Shown here: piece by piece, positions 53,569 through 64,000 of the stretch
Layout of the letters: each line of letters opens with the position of its first letter
Position numbering within the stretch: position 1 is the first letter of the stretch
From: Adineta steineri
Taxonomy: Eukaryota; Rotifera; Eurotatoria; Adinetida; Adinetidae
Assembly (NCBI GenBank): GCA_905250115.1
Contig: CAJNOI010000002.1
Location: forward strand, 209,926 to 273,925
Direction of reading: 5' to 3'
DNA: 64,000 bases
The notes under the pieces: generated by a model
What the model saw: only the letters and a program-made list of their open reading frames with translations
Databases searched by the model: none
What the model was told of the DNA's origin: nothing
Position numbers and translations under genes: made by a program

Positions 53569-56500
53569 CTATCGTTTATTTACATTTTTCACAACAATAA
53601 TTCCTCTAAATTTCGATGCAATTAAAGATCCTTGAACACCTTTTAGAAAAGCTTGTCCAACAATATTCATTGATAATTGATTATTTGTTTTCTCATTTTT
53701 TAATAAAACATCACTAACAACATTACGTATAATTATATCACCATCAATATTTCCCACACGTGTATTACCATTTTCTTCTCGAACAATAACTGATTGTTGT
53801 GAATTACCATAATTATGAATAATTATTTCACCATAATGTTTTGATAGATCAATAGTTTCATCAACTTCTAAGTCTTTCAACATCATTTGTTTTGGACCAC
53901 GATATAATTGTAAATCTGTATTTAATGCTAATGTATCAAAACCATATTCCTCGTTTGGTAGAAGTGCATCATCACGAAATACTTCTCTAATTACTTCATT
54001 TAAACTATGATTTATTGGTTCTTCAACAATTTGATGACCAGCAGCTAAATAAGTACAAAACTCCATGAGTTAAAGTAATAAAAATAGAAAAATATTTTTC
54101 GATCTTATATTTTGTCATATATGTAATGGTAGTTTTTAATAGTACTATGTTACGCTGTTTGAAAACGATAATGAGAGAAATAGAATAATATGTACGCCTC
54201 CATCTTCATTATATATCATGATAGGTTGTACGCACTAGGGATCAAATTTTGTTATTATTGTCTTTACAGTCACTAATTATCATGTTTCATAAAATGTCGA
54301 ACATTTCTTACCTGCTCGCATGACACCATTAACAACATTTTCTAGACTTTCTTCAATTTTTTCTAGTAATGACGATGGATCATATTTTTTTACTAAAATA
54401 GAATAATTTAAAAATGGACTTTTTTTTTGTTGTCAAAATTTTACCTGATTTTGTATCAATTTTAAATACTTGCATAGTATTACTTTCATCATCAGCTGAT
54501 GGTGATGTTATATTATCAACTTTAAATTCATACGATGTATCTTCTTCAAGATTGTCAACTGTAGTGCTTAAATGTTCTTTATCGATTGTTCCAACCTAAA
54601 TTATTCATTTTTGTTCATAGAGAAAAGAATCGAAAAATTTTCGTATAACATACTTTAGTCCAATCACTCTCCTCATCATCATTATCTGCGGTTTCTTTTT
54701 TCGAAAAAACTTCAAAAACATCTTCAAATGTTGCTGGTTCTTCTTCTGGAACAATTGCTTCAATAAGAACACTAGTTGAATCAAGTTTTTGTATTCTAAA
54801 TTGAGGTGGAGTAGTAGCAGAAGTTTCACTTTTATTTTCATTAATATTTTTTTGAAAGGAAGATTTAGGTGAATTAGGAACAGAAGCTTCATTTTCATCT
54901 TCATTTTGATCGATATCTTCTCGTGATGGAAAATGTGATGAATTAGCGTTAGAATTTTCATCTTCATTTCCGACGGATTCTTCTTTAGTAGATAATTGAG
55001 GTGATACAGCCGTTGAACCTTCAGTTTCATTTTCAGTAAATACGTCTTTATTTGAGAAGTTAGATGGACTTGCTGTAGAACTTTCAATTTCATGTTCAGC
55101 AAATAGTTCTTTAGTTGATACTGGTGGTGAAGTAGTAGTAGGAGTTTCACTTTCATTTTGAGTGACTAAATTAAAAAAGAAATAGAGAATAAAAAGAAAT
55201 ATTATAGATTTTATTGAATTAACATCGTCCTCTTCGTGATGATGGCGTTTTAACATCAAGAATAAGTGAAAGTTGAGAAGAATTTGTTTCATTTTTTGCT
55301 GCTGTTGTTCCTGATACCATGGGAGTAAAACGGAATTTATAGTCAGTTCCTTGTTTAAGATTATCAATCGTTAAATGTGGATTATCATGAGTAATATCCG
55401 ACATCTAGATGAAAAATATGTCGAATATATATATAAAGAAAAATAATATTTTACTTGTTTCCATTGATTTAATTGATTACTTGCTGTATATTCAATTTTA
55501 TAACTATCATATTCTTTAAAACCTTCTTCTGATATATCAATATCAACTGTAGTTGATGATGTTGGTACGATATGTAGTGAACTTAATAATTCATTAACAT
55601 TATGTACGGTTAATACTTCAGGTTCGGCTTCCTTTTCTTTAAAACTAATTTTATCTGTTGTACCTGTTTTTGTAATTTCTTCCGGTTCAGATGATGTCGG
55701 TATCAAACGAAATTGACATTGTTTAGCATCAGTTAAACTATCAAGTCTAGCTGAATGTTGAGATAATGGTACTTCAAGTACTTTTTCCCATTCCGATTCT
55801 TGTTCTTCTTTCTTTTGAATATCATAGAGATTTGATTTTTCCTTTTGTTTAATATTATTATTATTATTATTTTTATTATCATTATCATCTTTTCCAATTT
55901 TATTTTCATTTATATCATCGTTCCATGTTAATTGAACGGAATTTGGTGAAAGAATTTCCACATCAGGTATAATGAGATTTTTTTCTCGTGATAAATTAAG
56001 ATTAATTCCATCAGTTGGTTTACTCATAAATGTTTGACCATTTTGAAGATGTGCTTTAAGACGAAAATAGGATGGAAGATTTTTATTTATTGAATTTTCA
56101 GCATCTTTCAATAATGAAATATCTAATTGAGTTTGATTGTCTAATTTATCAATTTTTTCTCCAATAGGTAACCATTCTTCTTTATCACCTATTTGACGTT
56201 CAATTGTATAATAATTAATAGCAGATGATGAACTTGGTGATGCCCATTTACAAAATAGACGAATCGATGCATCTTCTTCATTTTGTGCGTTATTTAATGA
56301 TGGAACAGTTTCACAACGAACAGTAAATGATATTAATTCAATATCTCCAGTCTTGTCATAATCAGATTTATTAGAAGATTTTCGAATACGATCAGAATTG
56401 TTCTGTTGATCTTCAGATACTTTTTGACGTTTATCTTCATTTGAGAGATCAATTCTTGTTGAACGATTATTTGTTCTATCTTCATTTGAGAGATCAGTTC

Positions 56501-57451
56501 TTGTTGAACGATTATTTGTTCTATCTTCATTTGAGAGATCAGTTCTTGTTGAACGATTATTTATTCTATCTTCATTCTGTTGTTTTGATTCTACATAGGA
56601 GTAAAATAAAAACTATTGAACTGTGAAAATAATGATATACTTACTTCCATAGTTTGAGTTTTCATCATCGAACATAGATTTGAATTTTTCACGTTTATTT
56701 TCTATTGATTCCTTTTCCTTATTTTTCGATGCATTTAAACGATTTTCTTCTGCTTGTTGTTGTCGTTTTTTTTCCGAATCAGCTAATGCTGTATCATATT
56801 CATTTAATGCACGTAAACGAGATGATGATGATGACGAAGAAACAGCAGTTCCATTTAAACTTGATGATGGACATTCACGTTGTTCACTATATCGTTGTCG
56901 ACGTTCTCGTAATTCTTGTACACGACGAGAAGATGTTGGCATTGATGGTTCTCTTGTGCGTTGAAATGTCTCATGTTCTAAGTCCTATTTAAAGAAAAGA
57001 ATCAGATTTTTCTATCAAAATAAATTAATATATTCTTTTTAATTACTCGAAGACGTTCATAAGCAATACTGCCTTTTAAAACTAATGTATTATTCAATTG
57101 ATTAAATTCATAAAGAGTTCGACGTCGAGCTCTACCTATTGGCAATAAATCCGCTCGCCAATTGAGATTAATTTCATCTTCACCGAGCATACGTAAAATA
57201 CGATTAAGTTGTATTTCTTGTCCTGTAATCTATGTAGATAGTTTATTCCAAATACATTCTATAAATTATGATCATCTACTAAAAACTTACTGTTTCATAA
57301 GTATTACGTAAAAAATGATAATCTTCTAAACGTTTTTCTGCTCCAACAGCCATAAAATGAGCAACTAAATGTGGAGTTTCTTCCTATGTAATAATAATAA
57401 TAGATAAATTTGGATGATACGATACAAATTAATTAATTTACACCTTACCAT
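53569..57451 (-). CDS. Fibronectin type III-like multidomain protein, function unknown
   Basis: Ten exons, complement of 57449-57451, 57291-57383, 57047-57229, 56645-56984, 55455-56590, 55224-55404, 54654-55165, 54445-54595, 54312-54392 and 53569-54044, give 1,051 residues with all phases agreeing. The first coding exon is just the ATG followed by GTAAGG. An N-terminal helical region (~1-120) precedes a basic/Ser-rich part, then a 15-residue repeat three times. At least three fibronectin-III-like modules follow, recognisable by WASPSSSSAINYYTIERQ, VQLTWND and LKQGTDYKFRFTPM. Next comes an acidic Ser/Thr/Glu-rich region with a degenerate ~27-residue repeat, a further FN3 edge (DNLEEDTSYEFKV) and a C-terminal beta-rich domain. 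No signal peptide. FN3 calls are by pattern only. A cytoskeletal or scaffold role is a guess. Confidence 0.75.
56430..56565 (-). repeat. In-frame 45-bp tandem repeat, three copies
   Basis: Three 45-bp units inside exon 5 of the FN3-like gene, nearly identical to each other, each adding 15 residues (SNEDRTNNRSTRTDL). High identity points to recent slippage or conversion. Only this frame continues into the downstream exon; the alternative frame stops at 56333. Confidence 0.9.
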
Positions 57452-58351
57452 GTCTTATTAGCAAAACTTTTCTTGAATATATAAAAACAAAGAGTGTAAA
57501 ATATTGATTCTCTCTTTAAAGCATATAAACAAGTGTTTCTGAGATATCTAATAATAATAATATGTCCTATAAAGACAACTAGACAACAAGAGAGTTATTT
57601 CGAGGTTCTATTAATATTAGACTTCCACATCCATATAAAAAAAGGGTGACACAGAGACAGATGTTGTTGTTATTATTGATGCCTATCACACACTGATAGA
57701 TCGTATCGATAAATCATCATATCCGTGCTTAATTGAATATTTTCATTACATCTACAAGATTATTCTCTTCTCTCTCTCATTTTTCTATTGTATCATCATT
57801 ATAAGAGACTAACAAGTGATAACTGAATAAATTGATGAGAAAAAAAAGAAGGCTGAAATCAAAATGAAAGAAAGATTAGTAGTTTATTGATGATCTTTTG
57901 ATATCATCAATATTCATTCATAAATCTTGTTGTTGTTGTCGATATTACCTCAAGGTTATTTTTCACAATTCTCTTCCTGTTTTGGATTTTCTTCGAAGTA
58001 TATTTAGTAAGCTAGAAGCAACGTAATGATAAACAGCTATTGCCACATGTTTATTTGTTTTGTACTGTGCTTGTAATAGAAGCATATCGAATAGATTTCA
58101 TCCCACCATCATGATCCGTAGCCTTTCCTACTATTGAAATGTCATGATAATCATAGTGGGCGTTATCAATCAAAAACTAAGACACAATACTTGACAGACA
58201 ACCTGCAGTGAACAACAACAACAACAATAATAACAATCGGAAAAGGATAAAAAATGACATTTTTATTTATACTATCGTAGAAATCAATTTATATGATCGT
58301 AAATAGATTAAAAAAATTACAAAAGAAGAAAATCACAGTAGACAAAAAAAC
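57452..58351. other. Intergenic DNA between the FN3-like gene and AMACR
   Basis: Promoter side of the FN3-like gene and 3' flank of AMACR. AT-rich with a small AAC/AAT microsatellite near 58212-58235. No supported gene or RNA. Confidence 0.5.
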
Positions 58352-59572
58352 TTATAATTTTGATTTCGATCGTTCAACACTTTGCACAATATTCTTTTTA
58401 ATAAATTCTTCAATATTTTCTTTACTATAACCAACTTCACGTAAGATCTCAATAGTATGTTCACCTGAATGTGGAGATGGTCGATCAATAGATGGTAATT
58501 TCGATGATGAAAATCTCGGAGCTATGGTTGGAACAAGTTTATCCTTATTTTCATTTGTTGATGCAAAATTTTTTCTTTGTTGATTATGTTCATGTTGATG
58601 TGCTGCATCCCAGCTCAGTACAGGTGTACAACAAGCATCTAATTTATCGAATATTTCTGTCCATTGTTTTTGACTTTTTGTTTTAAAAATTTGCTCAAAT
58701 TTTTCTTTCATTTCATGAATATTCATTTGATTATGATTTTCATCTTTCGGATCAAGACCAAGTCCAATAAGCAATTGACTATAAAATTGTGGTTCAAGTG
58801 CACCAACAGCTATATAAAGTCCATCGGATGTTTCATATGTATCATAAAAATGAACGCCACCATCAAGAAGATTTTCACCACGTTTATCACCAAACCATAC
58901 CATAGGTAGATCGCGTGAAGCCCACATCCATGAACTAACATAAGCTGATCCTATAAATAAAGAAAATTTTATTTTTATTGACAACAATTAAAAATTCTTA
59001 ATTTAACCTTCAGCAAGTGATAAATCAAGTACTTGTCCATGATTTGTAGTTTGTCGTTCAAATAAAGCAGCCATAATTGCATAAGCAGCTAATAAACCAC
59101 CTCCAGCAAAATCAGCTGCTAGATTAATAGGTGCATATGGTTTTTCTTTTGATCTTCCAAACATGGATAATAAACCACTGATTGACAAGTAATTAATATC
59201 ATGTCCAGCTTTCTTTGCTAAAGTACCATCTTGTCCGTAACCTGATACACGAGTATAAATAAGACGTTTATTATCTTTTAGTAAAACATCTGGACCTAAA
59301 CCAAGTTTTTCCATAACACCTGGTCGAAATGGTTCGATAAGAACATCAGCTGTCGATGATAAATGTCGCAATATATCAATTCCTGTTGATATTTTAAGAT
59401 CAATTGAAATTGATCGTTTGCCTCGAGCAAGTTTATCGAGTTTAGCATTTTTCCGATCATCTGTTCGTTCGATACGTATTACAGAAGCACCGTAATCAGC
59501 AAGAAGCATACCACAAAATGGAACAGGTGCTAAACCGGATAATTCAAGTACTTTAAGACCACGTAACGCCAT
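58352..59572 (-). CDS. AMACR: Alpha-methylacyl-CoA racemase
   Basis: Two exons, complement of 59008-59572 and 58352-58950, give 387 residues, the normal family length. MALRGLKVLELSGLAPVPFC matches the AMACR start; a further in-frame ATG-like start upstream is not needed. CoA-transferase family III motifs follow: an RIERTDD nucleotide/CoA-binding region, ARGKRSISIDLK, GLGPDVL, RVSGYGQDG and AGHDINYLS (His-Asp catalytic region), and DLSLAEG at the splice junction. The chain ends SKL, a canonical peroxisomal targeting signal. AMACR interconverts R and S 2-methylacyl-CoAs so that pristanoyl-CoA and bile-acid intermediates can enter beta-oxidation. It is the first of three minus-strand metabolic genes in a row with SDHD and CARS2. 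Confidence 0.95.
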
Positions 59573-59898
59573 ATTATGTCTGGAAATAGGAAACAATTAT
59601 CATTCAGAAAGACATTTTTCATAGTTATCTATTCCGTTGAATTTATCATTATTATTATTATTGAAAATTATTCCTATCCAGTTATGAAATCTTTTCCATA
59701 ATTCAATAAATTTAATAAAAAAGATAAATAATTACAGTGTCTTTGATGTTTTATTTAACAAAAAAAAAAATAGGGAAGAAGGAGAATAGGAAGGAACAGA
59801 TACTTAATGTCACTACAAAAAGACAGAGCGAAAAATTGATATCATCATCATATATGTTTGTGCAAGTTCTAAATCTATAGATAGAGACAATAAAATGT
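59573..59898. other. Short spacer between AMACR and SDHD
   Basis: 326 bp containing the AMACR promoter and SDHD 3' flank. Nothing specific recognised. Confidence 0.5.
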
Positions 59899-60555
59899 TT
59901 AATGTAAGGCCCAAAGTTTTTTTAATGCTTTTGTTAATCCCATATCATTGTAATTGAAATAACTGTTATAAGAGAAAGAAAAAAGAAAGAAAGATATATA
60001 TGAATTTAAAACAATTGTTTTTGAATCTTACCAAAGGCCAGCAAAAGCAATAGCTGTCAATGCATACCGGATCATATTCGCTAATGGTAAAGCTGCTCTT
60101 GGACAATAATCAAGAATTACTGTATCCAATCCTGACAAAATATCATACATGTATTATTAAATTTAAAATATTTATTGTGTACAAACCCCAATGAGAATGA
60201 ATAGCAAGTGATGCAGCAAGTAAATAATTCATGAACGGTCCATCCCAGACAAATGAACCGGGAATAATAGCAAGCATAGCTATAGCTACTACACGTTCCA
60301 TTTTCCAATGATCAGTGCCAGTTAGTACAGCCATGCCTGCTTTTGGATGTTGAAGTTGTGATGAGAATGTTGGTTGAATAGCTGTTCCAGAAGTAACAGG
60401 TAACATTGTTTTCTATTTAGATAGAATTGTATTTAAAAAAAATACAAAAAAATTAATTTTACCATTGATGGTGCATTAAGAAAATATGAATTAATCAATG
60501 ATGGTTGCGCAATACGACTTAATGGTAGAAAACCACGCATAAGAGCGAAACTCAT
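59899..60555 (-). CDS. SDHD: Succinate dehydrogenase cytochrome b small subunit (CybS)
   Basis: Four exons, complement of 60463-60555, 60187-60412, 60032-60131 and 59899-59962, give 160 residues with consistent phases. The N-terminus (MSFALMRGFLPLSRIAQPS) is a plausible mitochondrial presequence. The mature part follows the SDHD pattern: HWKMERVVAIAMLAIIPGSF, then NYLLAASLAIHSHWG with the haem-ligand histidine region, LDTVILDYCPR, and the last helix ending with YFNYNDMGLTKALKKLW. The DY pair corresponds to the quinone-site Asp-Tyr. It anchors complex II in the inner membrane and helps bind haem b and ubiquinone. Only 116 bp separate its start from the CARS2 stop. Confidence 0.94.
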
Positions 60556-60671
60556 TTTTGATGATATGTAAAAAAAAATAGTTTATAATCTAAAATAATA
60601 AATATCTTTAGTTAAAGTTTGAATACTATCTCTTTTCTATATGTGTTATGCAAGAAAGAATGAATGCATTT

Positions 60672-62821
60672 TCATTTTTTAAATGACCATGTTGAACCTT
60701 GATGTCGATCCTAAAATAAAATTATTATGAATAGAAACAAAATTTACCAAGATATGATATATAATACTTTAATATCAATGCCAAGATATTTCATTTGTAA
60801 ACGATAATCATCACATTCTTGAAGTATTACTTTTTTTGGATTATCTTCATTAGTTACCGATCGACGACGACTTATATCACGTATATTAGTACGAAATTGA
60901 ACACTTTTTTCAACAACATTTTCTAATAAAATACGATCTGACGATGTATTCTATTTAAAGAAATATTACGATTACGAAGACACGAAATTAATAAATATAA
61001 TTTTACTTGATTTTGATGACCAGATATACTCATATCAATACCAAATATTTGAAGCCATGATTGTATAAAATCAACAGCAAGATATAATGCACATGTAGGA
61101 GTATTCTTGATTGAATTCTAGAAATTTAAAGAAAATAATTTAATTTTTTATGATAATAGTTTATGATTATATGACATATATATGTCACTTACCATCGATG
61201 TATTCATACCTCATTGTCACGTATATCATAATTCATATGTGAATTAATCCAATGAACTAATTCTTGTAAATGAGTCATTGCCGATGGTGTATCAAAATTA
61301 TTTGCTAATACATCAACAATTTCATCCTGTGTATTTCTTATTCTATATAAAAACAAAAATAATCATTATTCAATAATTTTTTTCGAATGATTGTAATACT
61401 TTGATATAGTTTCAGCTTCTGATAAAGATGATATATCTACTAAACCTTTTTGACAGGCTTGAACTGTATCAAAAAATGCTTTAAATAATTTATCAACAAA
61501 TAATGCTTGTTGTATAGCAGCTGATTCAAATGATCTTGCTAAAAATTTAACAAAATATTATGTTAATATTAAAACTAATTTTTATTTTACGTGAACGATA
61601 ATCATGCATTAAACAAAATAAACGAAATTGTGTTGATGTATATGTTTTAAGCATATCACGAATAAGTATAGTATTATTTAATGATTTCGACATTTTTTCA
61701 TCCATTGATTTTGTATTCAATAAACCTAGAATAGATCAATTCCACTAAGTTATATATAGAAAATACTTTGTCTTAGTAGTTTATACCTGCATGTAACCAA
61801 TATTTAGCCCATGTTTTAATCTCATGATATGCTGTCGATTGAAGAATTTCATTAGCATGATGAGGAAAAACAAGATCTAAACCACCCGAATGTATATCTA
61901 GATGAGATCCAAATGTTCGACTAAATATATTTTATATATCAAATTAAAAGATAATATTCTTTAATGATATACCTAGCCATTACAGAACATTCAATATGCC
62001 AACCAGGTCTTCCATAACCCCATGGTGATTTAAATTTTAATTCATGACTTGATTCATCTCGTCCTTTCCATAATGCAAAATCTCGAATATTACGTTTTTC
62101 ATTAAGTATATCTGTTTCTAATGATGATACACCTTGTTCATTCATACGATGATGTTTATATTCATTTTTTTCACCATAACGATTCATATCAAAATAAACT
62201 GAACCTGATGGACATGCATAAGCAAATTTATCGTCAATTAATTTTTGTATGAAATTTATAATTAATGGTATATGATCAGATACACGTGCATATATTGTTG
62301 GTGGTTGTACATTTAATTTTTGCATATCACCAATAAATTCTTGTTCATATTTTTTTGATATTTCTAAATAATGAACTTGTTCCTATATAGGGAAAATAAA
62401 AAACATTTCTTTATTGATTTTAAATAACAAAATAAAGACAACCTTTTGACTACGTTGAATTATTTTATCATCTATATCTGTAATGCCCATCATAAGAACA
62501 ATATTGTAATTAAAAACATGTTTAAGTATTCGATGTATTATATCAAATGTAACATATGTACTTGCATGACCAATATGAGAACTATCATAAACAGTTGGAC
62601 CACATGAATACCTTTATTTGAATGAAGACAGAGTTAGTTGGGAAAATAAAATAAAATAGTTTTATATACCAAAATATTGTTCCGGGGTATTTTGGTTCAA
62701 ATTTTTCCAATGCTTTATTTGTTGAATTATAGATATAGACATCGTGAAGTTGTGAAGATGAATAACACCGACGATAATGTAACAATGAGCGGAATGAAAA
62801 TAAATTTGATCGAAATATCAT
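60672..62821 (-). CDS. CARS2: Cysteinyl-tRNA synthetase, mitochondrial type
   Basis: About nine exons, the first few being complement of 62670-62821, 62443-62611, 61973-62382, 61787-61920 and 61591-61725. An N-terminal basic/Ser/Tyr-rich presequence ([13 protein letters not shown]) fits mitochondrial import. Class I motifs are intact: [15 protein letters not shown] with the HIGH signature and first zinc Cys, [11 protein letters not shown] with the second zinc Cys, [10 protein letters not shown] with the zinc His pair, and [11 protein letters not shown] with KMSKS. The C-terminus [18 protein letters not shown] matches the short bacterial/mitochondrial form, not the longer cytosolic enzyme. It charges tRNA-Cys in mitochondria. 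Head-to-head with SPOP across 365 bp. Confidence 0.94.
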
Positions 62822-63186
62822 TCTAATGTTTACGAAATAATAAACAATAAATAAAATCTCCTATCATGAGCATCATTCTTATTGGTCGAAATCTTTTAAC
62901 CAATAGAAAAATTAATAAAACATTGATAAAATAAAATTTATCAGATATATATTTTTGATTAGAAAAGAACTTATTTTTTTTTGTCTATTATTTATAGACA
63001 AAACATCAATTCTACTTGAAATCATTCGTTTCCATCATGTCATAAAACAAAAGTTGATAGTAGTCAAATCGATATGACTAAGGATATGACAAACATCCTA
63101 TTTATATTACATTGACTAGTGGCTTTTTTTATAGATCTCTTTTTGACTACAATTATTTCTTCTATTTTAAAATTGACAAAATACAA
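62822..63186. promoter_or_regulatory. Shared 365-bp intergenic region of CARS2 and SPOP
   Basis: The two genes are divergently arranged with start codons 365 bp apart, so both promoters must fit here, allowing for 5' leaders. A CATTGG box near 62877-62886 (ATTGG on plus) and AT-rich stretches are visible, but no defined core promoter can be assigned. Confidence 0.4.
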
Positions 63187-64000
63187 ATGATGCTACCTGA
63201 TTCACCACAAAATATTGTTATTGTACGTGCACCATCACCATCTGTTCACTATATTCCTGGTAGTATGACTAGTGACACATCAAGTGGAATTTTATTGACG
63301 TCACATAATCATCAACAAACAACAGTATCAACAATACAACAACCAGTTCATTCATTTAGTCAACCTGTTTCAGAATCTTGGTGTTTAACAAGTGTTAAAG
63401 TTATTAAAGTATGAAAAATATTTTTTTTAAATAATTAACTTTTCTAGAAATGATAGAAAATCTTGACTATTCTTCTATATAAATTTTTTTTCAATGATCA
63501 AAAGTTTTATTGAAATTCCTTTTCTTCTTATTTATCTATATGCTGAATAATATAAAAATTCATTAGTTCTATGAGAAAATAAATATATTGTTCTGAAAAT
63601 GAAACCTTAATAATAATACTTTTTCTTTCTACTCTATCTCATAACATTACTCATTATCAATGTAAATATTTGCTTAATTCGTAATTGATAAAATACTCAA
63701 TTCATAATAAAACAAAAAAAGAATTTGATTGATTTAATATAATTCGTTTTTTTTTCTATATTTTATAGTTTTCATTTAATTGGTCAATAAATAATTTTTC
63801 ATTTTGTCGTGAAGAAATGGGTGAAGCTTTAAAATCATCATCATTTTCAGCGAATACAAACGATAAACTTAAATGGTGTTTGCGTCTGAATCCAAAAGGT
63901 CTCGATGAAGAATCAAAAGATTATTTATCACTTTATTTATTACTTGTTGCTGCTCCGAATAGTAAATGTGAAACACGAGCTAAATTCAAATTTTCAATAT
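63187..64000 (+). CDS. SPOP: Speckle-type POZ protein, 5' part (cut by window end)
   Basis: Two exons are visible, 63187-63408 and 63769 to the window end. After a Ser/Gln/Pro-rich N-terminus, [13 protein letters not shown] joins across the intron to [19 protein letters not shown], then [20 protein letters not shown] and [10 protein letters not shown]: the MATH domain of SPOP, nearly identical to the human protein over this stretch. The BTB and BACK domains lie beyond the window. SPOP is the substrate receptor of CUL3 ubiquitin ligases, binding degrons through the MATH domain in the nucleus. The start at 63187 (Met-Met-Leu) follows an untranslated leader; an upstream non-ATG frame is not needed. 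Confidence 0.93.

Noticed and set aside
54605-55156. Alternative minus frame of 183 codons rich in Leu/Lys
   Set aside because: Shadow of the acidic repeat region; the other frame continues across both splice junctions.
56333-56530. Alternative frame of the 45-bp repeat (MKIEQ repeats)
   Set aside because: It terminates at 56333, whereas the SNEDRTNN frame joins the rest of exon 5.
1-64000. CRISPR arrays, tRNA or rRNA genes
   Set aside because: No direct repeats with regular unique spacers and no recognisable tRNA box pairs or rRNA blocks; the minisatellite at 1-655 has no spacers.

Overview
The window looks like metazoan nuclear DNA, most likely from a bdelloid rotifer. It is AT-rich, with very short GT-AG introns (mostly about 45-80 nt) and ordinary animal genes: agrin, ERMP1, a VIT/VWA protein, an opsin, AMACR, SDHD, CARS2 and SPOP. 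Interspersed are genes that look foreign to animals: a fungal-type CipC/DUF3759 gene, a plant-type PLS-DYW pentatricopeptide gene, and a giant intronless gene with bacterial-type SecA ATPase motifs. That mixture, plus short GT-rich blocks resembling the TGTGGG telomere repeat reported for bdelloids, is the basis for the assignment. No species call is possible from sequence alone.

Region 1-28 kb is accessory-like. It opens with a degenerate 10-bp minisatellite (1-655), then the three-exon CipC-like gene (1256-1654, minus). Diverged inverted copies of one repeat/gene remnant lie at 3.4-4.4 kb and 24.8-25.3 kb. Between them are two intronless genes: an Ala/Glu-rich coiled-coil TPR-like protein (6005-7504, minus) and a protein of about 3,970 residues (10731-22700, plus). 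The latter combines ankyrin repeats, a long helical region, a Ulp1/C48-type protease, a SecA-like ATPase, TPR, a hydrophobic glycine-rich segment, an OTU-like segment with permuted motif order, and an HNH/AHH-like C-terminus. A 401-bp foldback element lies at 9361-9761. A small PLAC8-family gene (25683-26192, minus) follows the second repeat copy.

Region 28-43 kb holds an ERMP1-like endoplasmic-reticulum M28 peptidase (28298-31537, plus), a convergent transmembrane agrin-like gene (31663-38734, minus), a 100-N scaffold gap (40042-40141) and a VWA5A-like gene (40426-43026, minus) whose second exon contains a GC-rich coding minisatellite.

Region 43-64 kb holds the nine-exon DYW pentatricopeptide gene (45043-47691, minus), an eight-exon opsin (51082-53410, plus) and a fibronectin-III-like gene of unknown function (53569-57451, minus). 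A tight minus-strand run of metabolic genes follows: AMACR with a peroxisomal SKL tail, SDHD, and mitochondrial-type CARS2. The 5' part of SPOP (63187 to the end, plus) is head-to-head with CARS2.

Exon models were built by hand from splice signals and reading-phase continuity. For CipC, PLAC8, ERMP1, VWA5A, DYW, opsin, FN3, AMACR and SDHD the exon lengths sum to intact frames. Agrin and parts of CARS2 are given as gene extents. No tRNA, rRNA or CRISPR array was recognised.
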